Assembly (NCBI GenBank): GCA_003170475.1
Contig: PMZI01000013.1
Coordinates: 1 to 34,675, forward strand
From: Ignavibacteriota bacterium
GTDB taxonomy: Bacteria; Bacteroidota; Ignavibacteria; UBA10030
Length of the DNA: 34,675 bases
Direction of reading: 5' to 3'
In this document: positions 24,921 to 31,198 of the stretch, in pieces
How positions within the stretch are numbered: the stretch's first letter is position 1
How the letters are laid out: every line of letters begins with the position of its first letter
Translations under genes and position numbers: made by a program
Notes under the pieces: model-generated
What the model was told of the DNA's origin: nothing
What the model saw: the letters and a program-made list of their open reading frames with translations, nothing else
Databases searched by the model: none

Positions 24921-25418
24921 TTAGAACGTGACCTGAAGCGTCGAGCCTCCGGACACAAATCGGGCAGGGTGGATGATCTCGCCGGTGCCTGTATCAGCGA
25001 CCTCTGCCGGGAGGTTTTCCAAAAACCTCTTGCGGGCTTTGAGTTTTTCCTCGATGGCTTTCTTCTGGGATTCGAGATCGTCGACGACAGAGTCCTGGTA
25101 TTCGTACTTCTTTGGGAGGGATTTGAGCAGGACCTTTGCGCCAGAGACGTCTGCGCCGGTGCCTTGCAGGGAGATGATCGCACGTTCTTTGATCTGGCCC
25201 AGTGCCTGGTCAAGGATATCGGAGACATTCCGGATGCGGACATAGGCTTCGATAGCTGACTGCTCCTCGAGAAGGGCAGCGGTCAAGGCTCCGGCGTAGG
25301 TTGCGAATTCAGTCTTTGGAACGACTCGATGGAGCACAGTCAGATGCTCAGACTGGACCGGTCCCGCCTCCGTGACCTCTGGGAAGAATTCATCTTTTTG
25401 TTGAGTTGTTGGATTCAT
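24921..25418 (-). CDS. phage-module hypothetical protein with coiled-coil segment
   Basis: 165 residues from an ATG with AAAGGAG about ten bases upstream. The middle is alpha-helical: YAGALTAALLEEQSAIEAYV, then ISLQGTGADVSGAKVLLKSL, then a strongly charged helix DSVVDDLESQKKAIEEKLKA. The last 35 residues (GTGEIIHPARFVSGGSTLQV) look like a beta-rich tail. I do not recognise the family. By neighbourhood (RecA-like phage ATPase 52 bases downstream, small gene upstream) it is a candidate DNA-recombination accessory, comparable in size and helix content to Gam-type or annealing-partner proteins. That is only inference. Confidence 0.6.
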   Translation of the reverse strand: MNPTTQQKDEFFPEVTEAGPVQSEHLTVLHRVVPKTEFATYAGALTAALLEEQSAIEAYVRIRNVSDILDQALGQIKERAIISLQGTGADVSGAKVLLKSLPKKYEYQDSVVDDLESQKKAIEEKLKARKRFLENLPAEVADTGTGEIIHPARFVSGGSTLQVTF

Positions 25419-25442
25419 GATTTTTGTCTCCTTTGTGCGTTT

Positions 25443-25470
25443 CCGTCTCCGTCGGAGGCGGATGAGCGCA
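25443..25470 (-). repeat. palindromic repeat between two phage-module genes
   Basis: CCGTCTCC-GTC-GGAGGCGG pairs in all but one position, followed by ATGAGCGC. It is the intergenic relative of the element inside the ATPase gene at 24704-24734. Confidence 0.45.
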
Positions 25471-25490
25471 CCGTGTTAGTGAATGTTTTG

Positions 25491-25727
25491 TTATGCTTTT
25501 TCTGAACCCATATTCTCGGGGGGATAACCACGTAAGCCAGCTTCGCGCTGCTGTTGTTTGGTAGCTTCCAGTTCAGCCAGGGTTGCAGGTTCGACCAGTT
25601 CTGCTTCAATGGCATCCACGGAGGAACGGAACGATACATACTGAAGGATTCCATCTTCGCGGAGCCTGTAGAAGTACCCGATGACCCGACCAGTGGATTT
25701 GATCTTGAGTGGTTGGAAGGATTTCAT
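25491..25727 (-). CDS. small phage-module protein (78 residues)
   Basis: The ATG at 25725-25727 is preceded by CGGAGG at eight to ten bases, a strong ribosome site, so it is preferred over upstream in-frame starts whose first residues would come from low-complexity DNA. The protein begins FQPLKIKSTGRVIGYFYRLR and ends in a charged helix and EAGLRGYPPENMGS. The N-terminal half could form a small beta-barrel (KSTGRVIGYFY, GILQYVSF). No family is recognised. It is the first gene of the minus-strand module, and its leader region lies inside the large inverted repeat at 25759-25981. Confidence 0.55.
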   Translation of the reverse strand: MKSFQPLKIKSTGRVIGYFYRLREDGILQYVSFRSSVDAIEAELVEPATLAELEATKQQQREAGLRGYPPENMGSEKA

Positions 25728-25758
25728 CGTTGTACCTCCGAGATTGGCCGAAAAAACT

Positions 25759-25981
25759 ACCGCCCCGAAAAAAAGAAAGGGAAAAGAAAAAAAGCGGATG
25801 AGGTATCTAAAACGGCAAACCAAAAAGGCAAGGGCCCCGAAAACGCTACGACTTCAATTCTTCGCGTTTGAGGGGTTTATATACCCTTGCCTTTTTGGCC
25901 AAAGACTATCGTACGCCGTTTGCCGTTTTTAACTTGGTCCGCTTTTTTTGCTTCTTTTCCCCTTTCTGAGGGAGGGGCGGT
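25759..25981. repeat. 223-base nested imperfect inverted repeat upstream of the phage-like module
   Basis: Arms in order from the outside: ACCGCCCC/GGGGCGGT (25759-25766 and 25974-25981); a purine-rich GAAAGGGAAAAGAAAAAAAG block with its complement CTTTTTTTGCTTCTTTTCCC; AGCGGA/TCCGCT; AAAACGGCAAAC/GTTTGCCGTTTT (25809-25820 and 25918-25929, exact); CAAAAAGGCAAGGG/CCCTTGCCTTTTTG (25821-25834 and 25884-25897, exact); CCCCGAAAACGC/GCGTTTGAGGGG (25835-25846 and 25864-25875). The right arm carries an extra 20 bases between two arms. The whole could fold as one long hairpin. It could be an origin, an operator, or a small transposable palindrome. Confidence 0.75.
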
Positions 25982-26112
25982 GTTGCGTTGTTGTAGCCTG
26001 GAGATTTTCGATCGTCGATTTCTGATTGATGATTGAGGAAAGGCGGCTGGCACAGAGGGAGAATTGCCTGAGCGGTTTTTGCATCGATTGGCTTGACGCG
26101 GCTGCAAAAACT

Positions 26113-26260
26113 GTGACAGCCGCCGTTGTTCACTGTCAGCCGCAATGACGCCGAAACGAAGGAGTGAACGGAGTGGAGTGACTCGGGAGACTCAATTCAT
26201 TTGAAAAGACTCAGGAGTTGAACGAAACGGAGTGAACGACTGAGTGAGGCGTGATTGCTT
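26113..26260. repeat. short iterated motifs (possible iterons)
   Basis: TGACAGCCGCC and TGTCAGCCGCA lie 20 bases apart (26114 and 26134). AACGAAGGAGTGAACG (26155-26170) recurs as AACGAAACGGAGTGAACG (26221-26238). GACTC(A/G) occurs at 26180, 26189 and 26208, with inverted TGAGT copies near 26241. They lie between two large inverted repeats and no gene uses this DNA. Confidence 0.4.
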
Positions 26261-26278
26261 AGGAAACATCTTTGGGGG

Positions 26279-26367
26279 AGGCGGCATGAAGCGCTCCTGA
26301 GCTTGGTTGTAGCGGCACGTGTTTGAGAAGCTAATAAACTACACGTGCCGGCGCTTGATGCCGCCTT
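26279..26367. repeat. 89-base nested inverted repeat upstream of the sigma factor gene
   Basis: The outer arms are AGGCGGCATGAAGCGC (26279-26294) and GCGCTTGATGCCGCCT (26351-26366), with one mismatch. The inner arms are CGGCACGTGT (26313-26322) and ACACGTGCCG (26341-26350), exact. The left side has about 18 unpaired bases between the two arms, and the right side none. The layout (nested arms with one-sided bulge) resembles that of the repeat at 25759-25981. Confidence 0.7.
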
Positions 26368-26456
26368 GGGGGGGGGAGTTGTTGCAAACTAGAAGTAGAA
26401 CTCGAAGGCGCGACCTCATCTTTTTTCAAATTTTGATGTTAACTTTAGGACGTTTC

Positions 26457-27035
26457 ATGTATCTCCATTATGTGGCCATGACACTAAAGATTCTGAACGA
26501 GGAGCAGCTGGTGAACGAGCTTCGTCTCGGCAATCGTGAGGCGTTTGGGGAAATATACGCCCATTACAGGGACGGTCTATTCAACTATTGCAATTCGCTG
26601 GTCAAGGACAATAGCCGTGCAGATGATCTGGTCCACGAGACATTTCTCAAGGTTTGGAGCACGATACAAACATTGAAACACACCAGTTCATTCCGATCCT
26701 GGATCTTCAGCATCGCTCGAAATCAAGCGCTTCTCTTTCTACGGGACCGCAAGCCATTCGAAAAGCTGTCGGATGAAATTCCCCTGACGGATGATGATGC
26801 GCTCGATCTGATGATAAGTTCCGAGGCATCGGCTGCCTTAGGAAACCTGCTCGATCAACTGAGACCTGCTTACAGGGAACTCATTGTACTTCGAGTCTAC
26901 GAAGAGCTTTCGTACGTTGAAATCGCATCGGTAACCGGCATATCAGTATCAGCAATTCGTGTGCACTTGTACAGGGCGAGAAAAGCACTTGCGGGAATCT
27001 ACACCAGACGCTACGGAGAGAACTATGACGAATGA
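26457..27035 (+). CDS. ECF-type RNA polymerase sigma factor (sigma-70 family)
   Basis: 192 residues from an ATG with AGGA six bases upstream; earlier in-frame starts lie in repeat DNA. Region 2 is EIYAHYRDGLFNYCNSLVKD followed by ADDLVHETFLKVW; region 4 is LRPAYRELIVLRVYEELSYV followed by EIASVTGISVSAIRVHLYRA. This is a standard two-domain ECF factor. Its 3' end overlaps the anti-sigma gene by 11 bases, and a TonB-domain gene follows. The upstream DNA holds a long inverted repeat, which could affect its expression. Regulon unknown. Confidence 0.93.
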   Translation: MYLHYVAMTLKILNEEQLVNELRLGNREAFGEIYAHYRDGLFNYCNSLVKDNSRADDLVHETFLKVWSTIQTLKHTSSFRSWIFSIARNQALLFLRDRKPFEKLSDEIPLTDDDALDLMISSEASAALGNLLDQLRPAYRELIVLRVYEELSYVEIASVTGISVSAIRVHLYRARKALAGIYTRRYGENYDE

Positions 27036-27540
27036 ATGTAACGCGTACGAAATGGCCCTGAGCGCTTTCGTGGATGGCGAACTGTCGAATGAGGAAATAC
27101 GGCCATTGTTTCTTCACCTGGCAGACTGCGAAAATTGCCGCAGGTTTTGGAGGACTTTAACTCGAGTAGAACGGAAGACATTGCAGGAAAGAGCAATTGT
27201 CCCTTCAATGGATTTGGATGAGCGCGTGGCTTCGATTGGTATCGAGAACCAACCCGAATCCATGCACGGAAGGGAAAAGGATCGCACTCCACACAAAGAT
27301 GTTAGCAAAGTATCCAGCGGTCTGGCTTCAATGATTCCGAGGAGATCTATACCCCGCTACGCTGCTGTCATTTTCGCGCTTCTTTCGTGCCTTCTCGGAG
27401 TCATTCTAGGAACACTTCAACCGTGGTCCGACAACTTCCCGGATAGGGCAGACGCTCAGATTGTATACGTATCCATACTCCCGAATATTACCGTCCTCGG
27501 TCATGTGAACGAGATGCATCGACAAGGAGGGATCAAATGA
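27025..27540 (+). CDS. zinc-binding anti-sigma factor (ZAS family), membrane protein
   Basis: 171 residues. GGAGAG lies five bases before the ATG. The N-terminal domain has the motif H-x3-C-x2-C in LFLHLADCENCRRFW (about residues 29-43), the zinc site of anti-sigma factors that hold ECF factors. The membrane segment (YAAVIFALLSCLLGVILGTL) is at about 112-131, with a short periplasmic tail. The first 11 bases overlap the sigma gene, the usual arrangement for stoichiometric synthesis. Its last four bases overlap the start of the TonB-domain gene. Confidence 0.9.
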   Translation: MTNECNAYEMALSAFVDGELSNEEIRPLFLHLADCENCRRFWRTLTRVERKTLQERAIVPSMDLDERVASIGIENQPESMHGREKDRTPHKDVSKVSSGLASMIPRRSIPRYAAVIFALLSCLLGVILGTLQPWSDNFPDRADAQIVYVSILPNITVLGHVNEMHRQGGIK

Positions 27541-27956
27541 AAAAAGAGACTGCAATCATCGTTATCGCGTTTGTTGGAGTGATCGGGTTTTTGAGTGGAT
27601 TCACTGTATGTAAATTGCGAGTCATGCATAAGCCCAAGGCCATTACGGTAGTCAGATACTCAGAAATGACCAACGCGGCAACTGTAATTCACCGGGTTGA
27701 ACCAACCTACCCGGAGTCTGCACTCAGAGACAGAATTGAAGGGACAGTACGCCTCGAGGTCGCAATCAGCGCAAACGGTTCTGTGACGTCGGCTGACATA
27801 GTGAAGGGTGTACGAGACGACATTGACAATGCGGCAAAGGAAGCCGTAAGGTTGTGGAAGTTCGCTCCGGCCTCAGCGGGTGGCAAAGCGGTCTCAGGTC
27901 CTGCAATAGTCTCACTGGACTTCAAGCTCGATACAGCGAAATCGGCAAAGCACTAG
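27537..27956 (+). CDS. TonB C-terminal-domain protein (energy-transducer type)
   Basis: 139 residues. A membrane anchor (about residues 4-24, TAIIVIAFVGVIGFLSGF) is followed by a TonB C-terminal domain: PTYPESALRDRIEGTVRLEV, AISANGSVTSADIVKGVRDD, AAKEAVRLWKFAPA and a closing strand. The usual proline-rich spacer is nearly absent (about 25 residues), so it could not span the periplasm like classical TonB. It starts inside the stop of the anti-sigma gene (ATGA). ECF/anti-sigma/TonB trios suggest envelope signalling, and the short spacer favours a sensor or anti-sigma partner role over energy transfer. Confidence 0.85.
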   Translation: MKKETAIIVIAFVGVIGFLSGFTVCKLRVMHKPKAITVVRYSEMTNAATVIHRVEPTYPESALRDRIEGTVRLEVAISANGSVTSADIVKGVRDDIDNAAKEAVRLWKFAPASAGGKAVSGPAIVSLDFKLDTAKSAKH

Positions 27957-28093
27957 AGTTGACGGGGATAAGCTCAAAGCCGCACGTGACTAAGGCGCCT
28001 GGAGATTTCATTTGTCCGCGCATGATGCTGCCGTAGGGGGAAGAGGGCGAATGTGGCTTCTGAAGATAAGATCAGGTCTGATTACATCCGTTT

Positions 28094-28129
28094 ACCACTC
28101 AAGCCCCGGCAAAGCCCGGGGTTTGTGGT
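28094..28129. terminator. GC-rich hairpin between convergent genes (possible terminator)
   Basis: ACCAC and CCCCGG pair with CCGGGG and GTGGT around a small loop and an internal bulge. It lies between the TonB-domain gene and the stop of the phospholipase D gene, where both transcripts should end. There is no T run, so factor-independent termination is unsure. Confidence 0.35.
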
Positions 28130-28137
28130 GTACATGG

Positions 28138-28803
28138 CTATTTGCCGGATCGGGCATGCCCGGCGGTGGTCGGAAAGACTTCATGGTTGCGGCCGTACGG
28201 TTCGGAATGACTCTGATGCAATCGCCAGTTCTTGGCATATTGATCTGCGAGCTCGCGGCTAGGAATGATGATCAGATTCTCGGCGTTTCTATCTTCCGCT
28301 GCTCTTGTGAAGTTGAACGATCCCGTGATCACGATCTGGCCGTCAATGATCATCACCTTGTTGTGCGCTATAGCATGAGCCGCATCGATTCTGGTTGGAA
28401 TACCGGAGTTGATCAGGAAGTCGGCGGAAGAGTACTTCTGTGTCTTCTGGCTTCTGTCCAATATGACCTGGACTTTGACCCCTCGCTTCTGAGCTTTCAC
28501 GAGAGCCTGAGCAATCGGTGCCGAGGTGAACGAGTATGCTTGGACGAGAACGGTTATCTTTGCACTGCTGAGGGCTCGGCAGATTGCATAGGTAGCTTCT
28601 CCACCTGGGGAGAAATAGACTTGCCATGAGATGGGCTGATTTGAAATCAGCGGAGTGACTGATGGTTGCGCAAATGCAAAACAGCAAAAGAAGATGAGGG
28701 CTCCGATAAATCGCATCGCGATTACGGAGAGCTGTTTCAATTTCCCAGACTGTACGATTTTCCTCGGCCAGAGTGTTCCGATCAGGATCTTCAAGAGTTG
28801 CAT
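28138..28803 (-). CDS. secreted phospholipase D-family nuclease (Nuc/PLDc_2 type)
   Basis: One HKD motif is clear: HNKVMIID (H-x-K-x4-D) in AHNKVMIIDGQIVITGSFNF, followed by TRAAEDRNAEN. A single HKD copy in a protein of this size is typical of the bacterial Nuc endonuclease group, which works as a dimer and cuts DNA without metal. Earlier strands YFSPGGEATYAICRALSSAK and ITVLVQAYSFTSAPIAQALV fit the family. A signal peptide (MRFIGALIFFCCFAFAQPS) starts at 28716. The start at 28803 has a better upstream AAGGGA but adds 29 residues before the hydrophobic part, so either may be real. Product is periplasmic or secreted. Confidence 0.88.
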   Translation of the reverse strand: MQLLKILIGTLWPRKIVQSGKLKQLSVIAMRFIGALIFFCCFAFAQPSVTPLISNQPISWQVYFSPGGEATYAICRALSSAKITVLVQAYSFTSAPIAQALVKAQKRGVKVQVILDRSQKTQKYSSADFLINSGIPTRIDAAHAIAHNKVMIIDGQIVITGSFNFTRAAEDRNAENLIIIPSRELADQYAKNWRLHQSHSEPYGRNHEVFPTTAGHARSGK

Positions 28804-28914
28804 GGGGGATGTCCCTTTCCGATGACTGGAACGATTCGAAACAGAATGATAAGCCCCAAGAACGAAAGGATTGCGAGTCGAGAAAAATGTCCTTACCATT
28901 TACTAACACAAGCC

Positions 28915-28961
28915 TATACCAGCAGAAACGAGCTGGTATAAAATCCTACCAAAATCCTACC
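28915..28961. repeat. 9-8-9 dyad and tandem AAATCCTACC upstream of tRNA-Arg
   Basis: TATACCAGC (28915-28923) and GCTGGTATA (28932-28940) are perfect complements around the eight bases AGAAACGA. AAATCCTACC follows twice (28941-28950 and 28952-28961). Layout is like the core of a tyrosine-recombinase crossover site, and it lies 73 bases before a tRNA gene, a common integration place. No integrase is in the window. Confidence 0.5.
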
Positions 28962-29033
28962 ATGCACCATCAGTTTGGGGGTGCTTGGTGAAGTGGAGGA
29001 GAGCGGAAACGTAGAATTTGAAGAAATTTCGAT

Positions 29034-29107
29034 GACCCCGTAGCTCAGTTGGATAGAGCAACAGCCTTCTAAGCTGTAGGTCGCGCGTTCGAATCGCGCC
29101 GGGGTCG
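29034..29107 (+). tRNA. tRNA-Arg (anticodon UCU)
   Basis: 74 bases that fold as a full cloverleaf: acceptor GACCCCG with CGGGGTC, D arm GCTC/GAGC, anticodon stem ACAGC/GCTGT with loop CTTCTAA (anticodon TCT at 29068-29070), variable AGGTC, T arm GCGCG-TTCGAAT-CGCGC, and discriminator G at 29107. The CCA end is not encoded. It reads AGA (and AGG by wobble) codons. Confidence 0.96.
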
Positions 29108-29195
29108 CATCTTGATTGTCGAATTCCGATGTATGATTTTCGATTGGCGTTACCGCTTTCGGAAAACACCGGATGCCCGATTTCTGATGGTTCAA

Positions 29196-29230
29196 CGCCT
29201 GCCCGCTGTTGTCGATCTACCAGGCAGGCG
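29196..29230. repeat. CGCCTGCC/GGCAGGCG hairpin
   Basis: Exact eight-base arms (29196-29203 and 29223-29230) with a 19-base loop. No T run follows. Purpose unknown; possibly another dispersed palindrome. Confidence 0.4.
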
Positions 29231-29327
29231 CTCACCACAAGTTTATGATGTCCGATCAGGTGGAGCGGCAGGGAATTGCAGGCATTGGTGATGCAAATCG
29301 GATATCCATGAGGTCTGCCACACGACA

Positions 29328-29359
29328 AAGGCCCGGCAATTTTCTTGCCGAGCCTTTTT
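29328..29359 (+). terminator. factor-independent terminator
   Basis: AAAGGCCCGGCAA and TTGCCGAGCCTTTTT form a 12-13-base stem with one internal mismatch and a TTTTC loop, ending in a run of T. It fits the end of a plus-strand transcript that starts at or after tRNA-Arg. Confidence 0.85.
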
Positions 29360-29578
29360 GTTTGAAATGTCTGTATCTCACTGATCCGATTATTCCGGGC
29401 TCATTTCATCAAGACAAGGGATTCTTGCCGGAATGCATTTTCACGCCTTGTCATAGCTTTCTCCTCGTTTCTTGCCTTCTGACAATCCGACCCTACGGCT
29501 GGCCGAGATTCCAAGACCAAGGAATCCTCGTACATGGAAGCCGCGGTACCGAGGTCTGATTGATCTGGAGATCCAGCG

Positions 29579-29866
29579 TCAGCGAATGAAGCAATACCAC
29601 ATGGCAGTATGGATTATTTCTTCCGCAGCTCCCTGGATTGTCTTCTTCACTACCGAAAGCGACGCAACTCTCTTGTCGGATGCGTCGAATATTTCGGAGC
29701 CGCGAACACTCATCATTTTTCTGTCTTCCGGATCAAAAAGAGTGTCCCCCCGGACAAAACCGATTCTCTGATTGTCATGGTCAAAGAGACTTTCGCCCCT
29801 TGCCTTCGCGACAATCTCATGGTTTGCGTTGTAAAGTGAAGATCCCTGCATTCTATAATCACTCAT
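29579..29866 (-). CDS. small protein of four 16-residue repeats
   Basis: 95 residues. Four tandem units with a G/R-x-(S/T)-L-(F/Y)-(D/N)-x3-(R/E)-(I/M/V) pattern are visible: SLYNANHEIVAKARGE, SLFDHDNQRIGFVRGD, TLFDPEDRKMMSVRGS, EIFDASDKRVASLSVV. Each looks like two short beta strands with a D-x-x-D/N turn, so it may form a small beta-solenoid or sheet. The last 20 residues (IQGAAEEIIHTAMWYCFIR) form a helix. No signal peptide, no known family. Neighbours (PLD gene upstream on the same strand, unknown lipoprotein downstream) give no hint. Confidence 0.55.
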   Translation of the reverse strand: MSDYRMQGSSLYNANHEIVAKARGESLFDHDNQRIGFVRGDTLFDPEDRKMMSVRGSEIFDASDKRVASLSVVKKTIQGAAEEIIHTAMWYCFIR

Positions 29867-29965
29867 CTTTAAGCCTCTGTCATTTCAATGTTGCCGCTGT
29901 CGACTTATTGCCGAACCGGACAAAACTCGGATACATTCACCCGCACAAGCATGTTGCAGAGCGGG

Positions 29966-30460
29966 TCAGTGGTTTTGTGTTTTTACCCAGTTGTTATGCT
30001 CGGGATGATCTTTGTTCACAAAGTACTTGGGATCTCGGCTATCGCGAATCACCGGTTGATCCTTCACACCTTTGAACGTGCCATACTTGGCTTGATGGCT
30101 TACGTTGTTTTGATAGGGCTTGTCTTCGTTGATTACGACTTTGTAGGAATGGTATGGATCATGATTGCTGTAACTGGGCGGCAACGAGGCTGCATGTGTC
30201 CAATTTGCACCATCCCTGTAGATATACTGGCGTTCGGAGATAGAGTAGTATGAGTCTATGTCAGGAATGTAGTAATAATCAGCGCGATCGTACCCTGTCG
30301 GTCCCCAGATAGGCTGATCGCTTATATTGACACCTACGCTTCCGTACATGCTTCCCGGTCCCGCGCAGTTTATGGAGGAGAGTGCCATACCCGCACATAT
30401 CACCCCACAAAGCAAGAAGAAACTCAGCTTAGATTTTTTCAATGTTGGTCGTCCTTTCAT
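29966..30460 (-). CDS. putative lipoprotein of unknown function, Tyr-rich
   Basis: About 164 residues from the ATG at 30460 (a TTG at 30499 is possible). The signal KSKLSFFLLCGVICAGMALS ends at INC, a weak lipoprotein site. The body reads YYYIPDIDSYYSISERQYIY, then RDGANWTHAASLPPSY and later YKVVINEDKPYQNNVSHQAK. YPD-x-D-x-YY...YIYRDG-x-W...LP recalls a family of envelope proteins of unknown role that I remember from Bacteroidota and Proteobacteria. Tyr content is high. Function unknown. Confidence 0.6.
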   Translation of the reverse strand: MKGRPTLKKSKLSFFLLCGVICAGMALSSINCAGPGSMYGSVGVNISDQPIWGPTGYDRADYYYIPDIDSYYSISERQYIYRDGANWTHAASLPPSYSNHDPYHSYKVVINEDKPYQNNVSHQAKYGTFKGVKDQPVIRDSRDPKYFVNKDHPEHNNWVKTQNH

Positions 30461-30724
30461 GGAGACTGATGAACTCGTGTCGTTCCTCGAAACTTTCAAC
30501 TCTTAGTGAGATTGAAGAGACGGCGGGAACGAAAGGTATTATTCCTCGATAGAGTTACCAAAGAAACGAGTAAAGCGTAATAGACCAAAGGGATGGAAAA
30601 GGGATTAACTACACTCTCATTCCTTTGGGCGATTGTCCCCAGCCTTACGACTCTGTACCCTATACATGCGATCAAAAATCATGGAAATACACACATATTC
30701 AGCCAACTAAACTGGAGTACCATC

Positions 30725-30856
30725 ATGAAAAACCGAACAAGCATATTTGTACTGGTTGTATTAGCGATGTCTTTCCTCGTATACGGTTGCTCGGCATCGG
30801 GGAGCGCAACCATAGGTAAGCAGCAGAACCAAAAGTCTTCTGCCTCGACGCAGTAG
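30725..30856 (+). CDS. very small lipoprotein (43 residues)
   Basis: The ATG at 30725 has GGAG about nine bases upstream. The product is a signal (NRTSIFVLVVLAMSFLVYGC) with a good lipobox LVYGC, then only 23 residues (SASGSATIGKQQNQ...). Such tiny lipoproteins exist as entericidin-like or unknown envelope factors; none is recognised by sequence. No partner gene is obvious. Confidence 0.5.
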   Translation: MKNRTSIFVLVVLAMSFLVYGCSASGSATIGKQQNQKSSASTQ

Positions 30857-31198
30857 TATGCGCGTCGGCCCTCTCTGGCTGATGCCAAAGGCGGCTGCTT
30901 GGCTATTGGTGTGACATGTCGATAACGAGCACTACGAAGGGAGCGCTAAGGGGTTCTACGTTCGCGCGACCTACGTGTCAGTCTCTAGCGGCCCAAGGGT
31001 CACTCTGGATTCCTTAGAACCTGCGGATGCCGCCGATGGATCGGGGATTCAACTTCTAATCTTCAAAGCAACTGCGGAATACCCGGCGACATGTCGCTTC
31101 GGCAAGTAGAAATGCACAGGAAATCCAATTTCCCTCAATCCCGTGGTGGCTAAATTTCGGGCCGTCACTTGCGTGACCTGCCAACGAAAGAAAGTAGC
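30857..31198 (+). other. 342-base gap without a supported gene
   Basis: Nothing recognisable: no hairpin with T run, no family-like frame. It should hold the promoter of the outer-membrane protein gene at 31199. Confidence 0.4.

Larger units (their letters stand above)
29108..29578 (+). other. 471-base stretch after the tRNA gene, with a hairpin and a terminator
   Basis: No supported gene. It holds a hairpin at 29196-29230 and a clear terminator at 29328-29359. Frames crossing this stretch (for example 29209-29559) have no family features. The terminator lies 220 bases past the tRNA, so a small RNA or a longer tRNA precursor in between is possible. Confidence 0.45.

Noticed and set aside
25906-26145. 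Minus-strand 79-residue frame (KPIDAKTAQAILPLCQPPF...)
   Set aside because: It begins at TTG without a ribosome site, its second half is the purine-rich arm of the inverted repeat, and no family is visible.
26279-26367. Idea that the nested repeat is an integron attC site
   Set aside because: The bulged-hairpin layout is similar, but the required end motifs (RYYYAAC and GTTRRRY) are not at its ends and no integron integrase is present.
25759-26367. Idea that the two inverted repeats are a retron msr-msd region
   Set aside because: No reverse transcriptase gene is present on either side.
28914-29195. Minus-strand frame containing ARFERATYSLEGCCSIQLSYG-like residues
   Set aside because: This is the well-known false protein obtained by translating the complement of a tRNA gene; the tRNA-Arg lies within it.
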